Shown in pieces: positions 6,074 to 6,919 of a stretch of 6,919 bases of DNA. A model generated the notes under the pieces. It saw only the letters and a program-made list of their open reading frames with translations, made no database searches and was not told the origin of the DNA. Each line of letters opens with the position of its first letter. The stretch's first letter is position 1. Source of the DNA: Acidimicrobiia bacterium (GTDB lineage Bacteria; Actinomycetota; Acidimicrobiia; IMCC26256; BP-133); the NCBI GenBank assembly GCA_025934385.1, contig JAICYE010000112.1:1-6919 (forward strand), given 5' to 3'. The position numbers and the translations under genes were made by a program.

Positions 6074-6919
6074 ATGACCCCGCTCCTCTTTGCCACCGAA
6101 GGGGGCTATCAAGATTTCCACCTCCACGGGGGCGAGTGGCTCATGCTCGCCTTCTCCGGGGTGACCGCCATCCTCGCCCTGCTGGTCGGGCTCAGCCTGG
6201 CCAAGGGCGTCCTGGCCGCCGACCAGGGCACTCCGAAGATGATCGAGATCGCCAAGGCCATCCAGGAGGGCGCCCTCGCCTACCTGAAGCGCCAGTTCCG
6301 CACGATCGTCGTCATCCTCGTCCCAGTGGCCGCGATCGTGTTCCTCACCTCCGTCAAGGTGGTCAAGCCGGACGGCGGGGAGGCGCTGTCGTTCGTCCAG
6401 TCGGGTCTGTTCCGGACGCTGGCCTTCCTCGCCGGGTGCACCATGTCGGGCCTGACCGGCTTCCTCGGCATGACGCTGGCCACGCGGGGCAACGTCCGCA
6501 CCGCCGCCGCGGCCCGGTCGGGCACGATGAGCGGAGCGCTGACAGTGGCGTTCCGGACGGGCGGGGTGGCCGGGATGCTGACCGTCGGCCTCGGGCTGCT
6601 GGGGGCGACGACGATCATCGCCATCTTCCAGAACACGAGCTCGGCCATCCTGGTCGGGTTCGGCTTCGGCGGGTCGCTGCTGGCGCTGTTCCTCCGGGTC
6701 GGCGGCGGGATCTTCACCACGGCGGCCGACGTGGGCGCCGACCTCGTCGGCAAGGTCGAGGCCGGCATCCCCGAGGACGACCCCCGCAACCCGGCCACCA
6801 TCGCCGACAACGTGGGCGACAACGTGGGCGACTGCGCCGGCATGGCCGCCGACCTGTTCGAGTCCTACGAGGTCACCCTGGTCGCCTCGATCATCCTCGG
6901 CGTGGCCGGCTTCCGGGCC
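6074..6919 (+). CDS. hppA: membrane-bound proton-translocating pyrophosphatase, N-terminal part
   Basis: Integral membrane pump that couples PPi hydrolysis to ion (usually H+) export. 282 codons are visible, well under half of a typical 680-800-residue protein; the right edge cuts it. The first helix is at about 18-44. The conserved [15 protein letters not shown] follows at about 59-73, then [12 protein letters not shown] ... [17 protein letters not shown]. The substrate site reads RVGGGIFT, T216, [13 protein letters not shown], then [20 protein letters not shown] and [19 protein letters not shown]208, D219, D223 and K227 are all present. The residue between T215 and A217 is normally an invariant lysine (K250 in mung bean PPase) but is threonine (ACG) here. 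The residues that separate K+-dependent from K+-independent enzymes, and Na+ from H+ pumps, lie beyond the window. It sits 124 bp after kimA in the same direction, with its own promoter and ribosome binding site candidates. Confidence 0.95.
   Translation, partial: MTPLLFATEGGYQDFHLHGGEWLMLAFSGVTAILALLVGLSLAKGVLAADQGTPKMIEIAKAIQEGALAYLKRQFRTIVVILVPVAAIVFLTSVKVVKPDGGEALSFVQSGLFRTLAFLAGCTMSGLTGFLGMTLATRGNVRTAAAARSGTMSGALTVAFRTGGVAGMLTVGLGLLGATTIIAIFQNTSSAILVGFGFGGSLLALFLRVGGGIFTTAADVGADLVGKVEAGIPEDDPRNPATIADNVGDNVGDCAGMAADLFESYEVTLVASIILGVAGFRA

Noticed and set aside
3645..6077. 810-codon open frame on the plus strand overlapping trkA, kimA and the gap to hppA
   Set aside because: Out of frame with kimA and rich in Arg/Pro/Gly; a shadow frame.
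1..6919. Defence island, mobile element or CRISPR array (the DUF1998 helicase hinted at a defence context)
   Set aside because: No nuclease, methyltransferase, integrase, inverted terminal repeats or spaced repeats are present. DUF1998 helicases are also common as housekeeping repair genes, and the neighbours are K+ and proton transport genes.

Overview
This is a GC-rich window in which third codon positions are almost all G or C and arginine is mostly CGG/CGC. GTG starts are common and several promoters look leaderless. Together with the gene order, this points to an actinobacterium, possibly of the Acidimicrobiia type; that last step is an inference from style, not a marker-gene placement.

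Layout from left to right. (1) Positions 1-2195, minus strand: a DEAD/DEAH-box helicase of the YprA/MrfA (DUF1998) family whose C-terminal end runs off the left edge. (2) Positions 2189-2545, plus strand: a small OB-fold nucleic-acid-binding protein, divergent from the helicase, with start regions that overlap or nearly touch. (3) Positions 2102-3253 and 3257-3919, minus strand: two tandem TrkA/RCK potassium-uptake regulators 3 bp apart; the 3943-3919 side is transcribed first. The second one has no stop codon at its normal end, so its frame runs on antisense through the whole OB-fold gene. (4) Positions 3982-5949, plus strand: a KimA (YdaO)-like potassium importer, divergent from the TrkA pair. 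(5) Positions 6074-6919, plus strand: the N-terminal 282 residues of a membrane proton-pumping pyrophosphatase (HppA), cut by the right edge.

The centre is a potassium-homeostasis locus: a KUP/APC-type K+/H+ symporter back to back with two nucleotide-binding RCK proteins, and no TrkH/TrkG membrane subunit in view. From memory, this matches the Mycobacterium tuberculosis block Rv2690c - ceoB - ceoC - DUF3159 gene - OB-fold gene, with the DUF3159 gene missing here. The H+-PPase next door makes proton-motive force, which a K+/H+ symporter would use; this functional link is inference.

There is no gene-free stretch longer than about 125 bp. I saw no tRNA, rRNA, CRISPR array, insertion sequence or phage remnant. 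Most of the content is ordinary core metabolism and homeostasis. The points worth a second look are the crowded 2.1-2.6 kb junction (overlapping divergent starts plus the TrkA read-through), a threonine in place of a normally invariant lysine in the pyrophosphatase active site, and the TrkA-KimA pairing.
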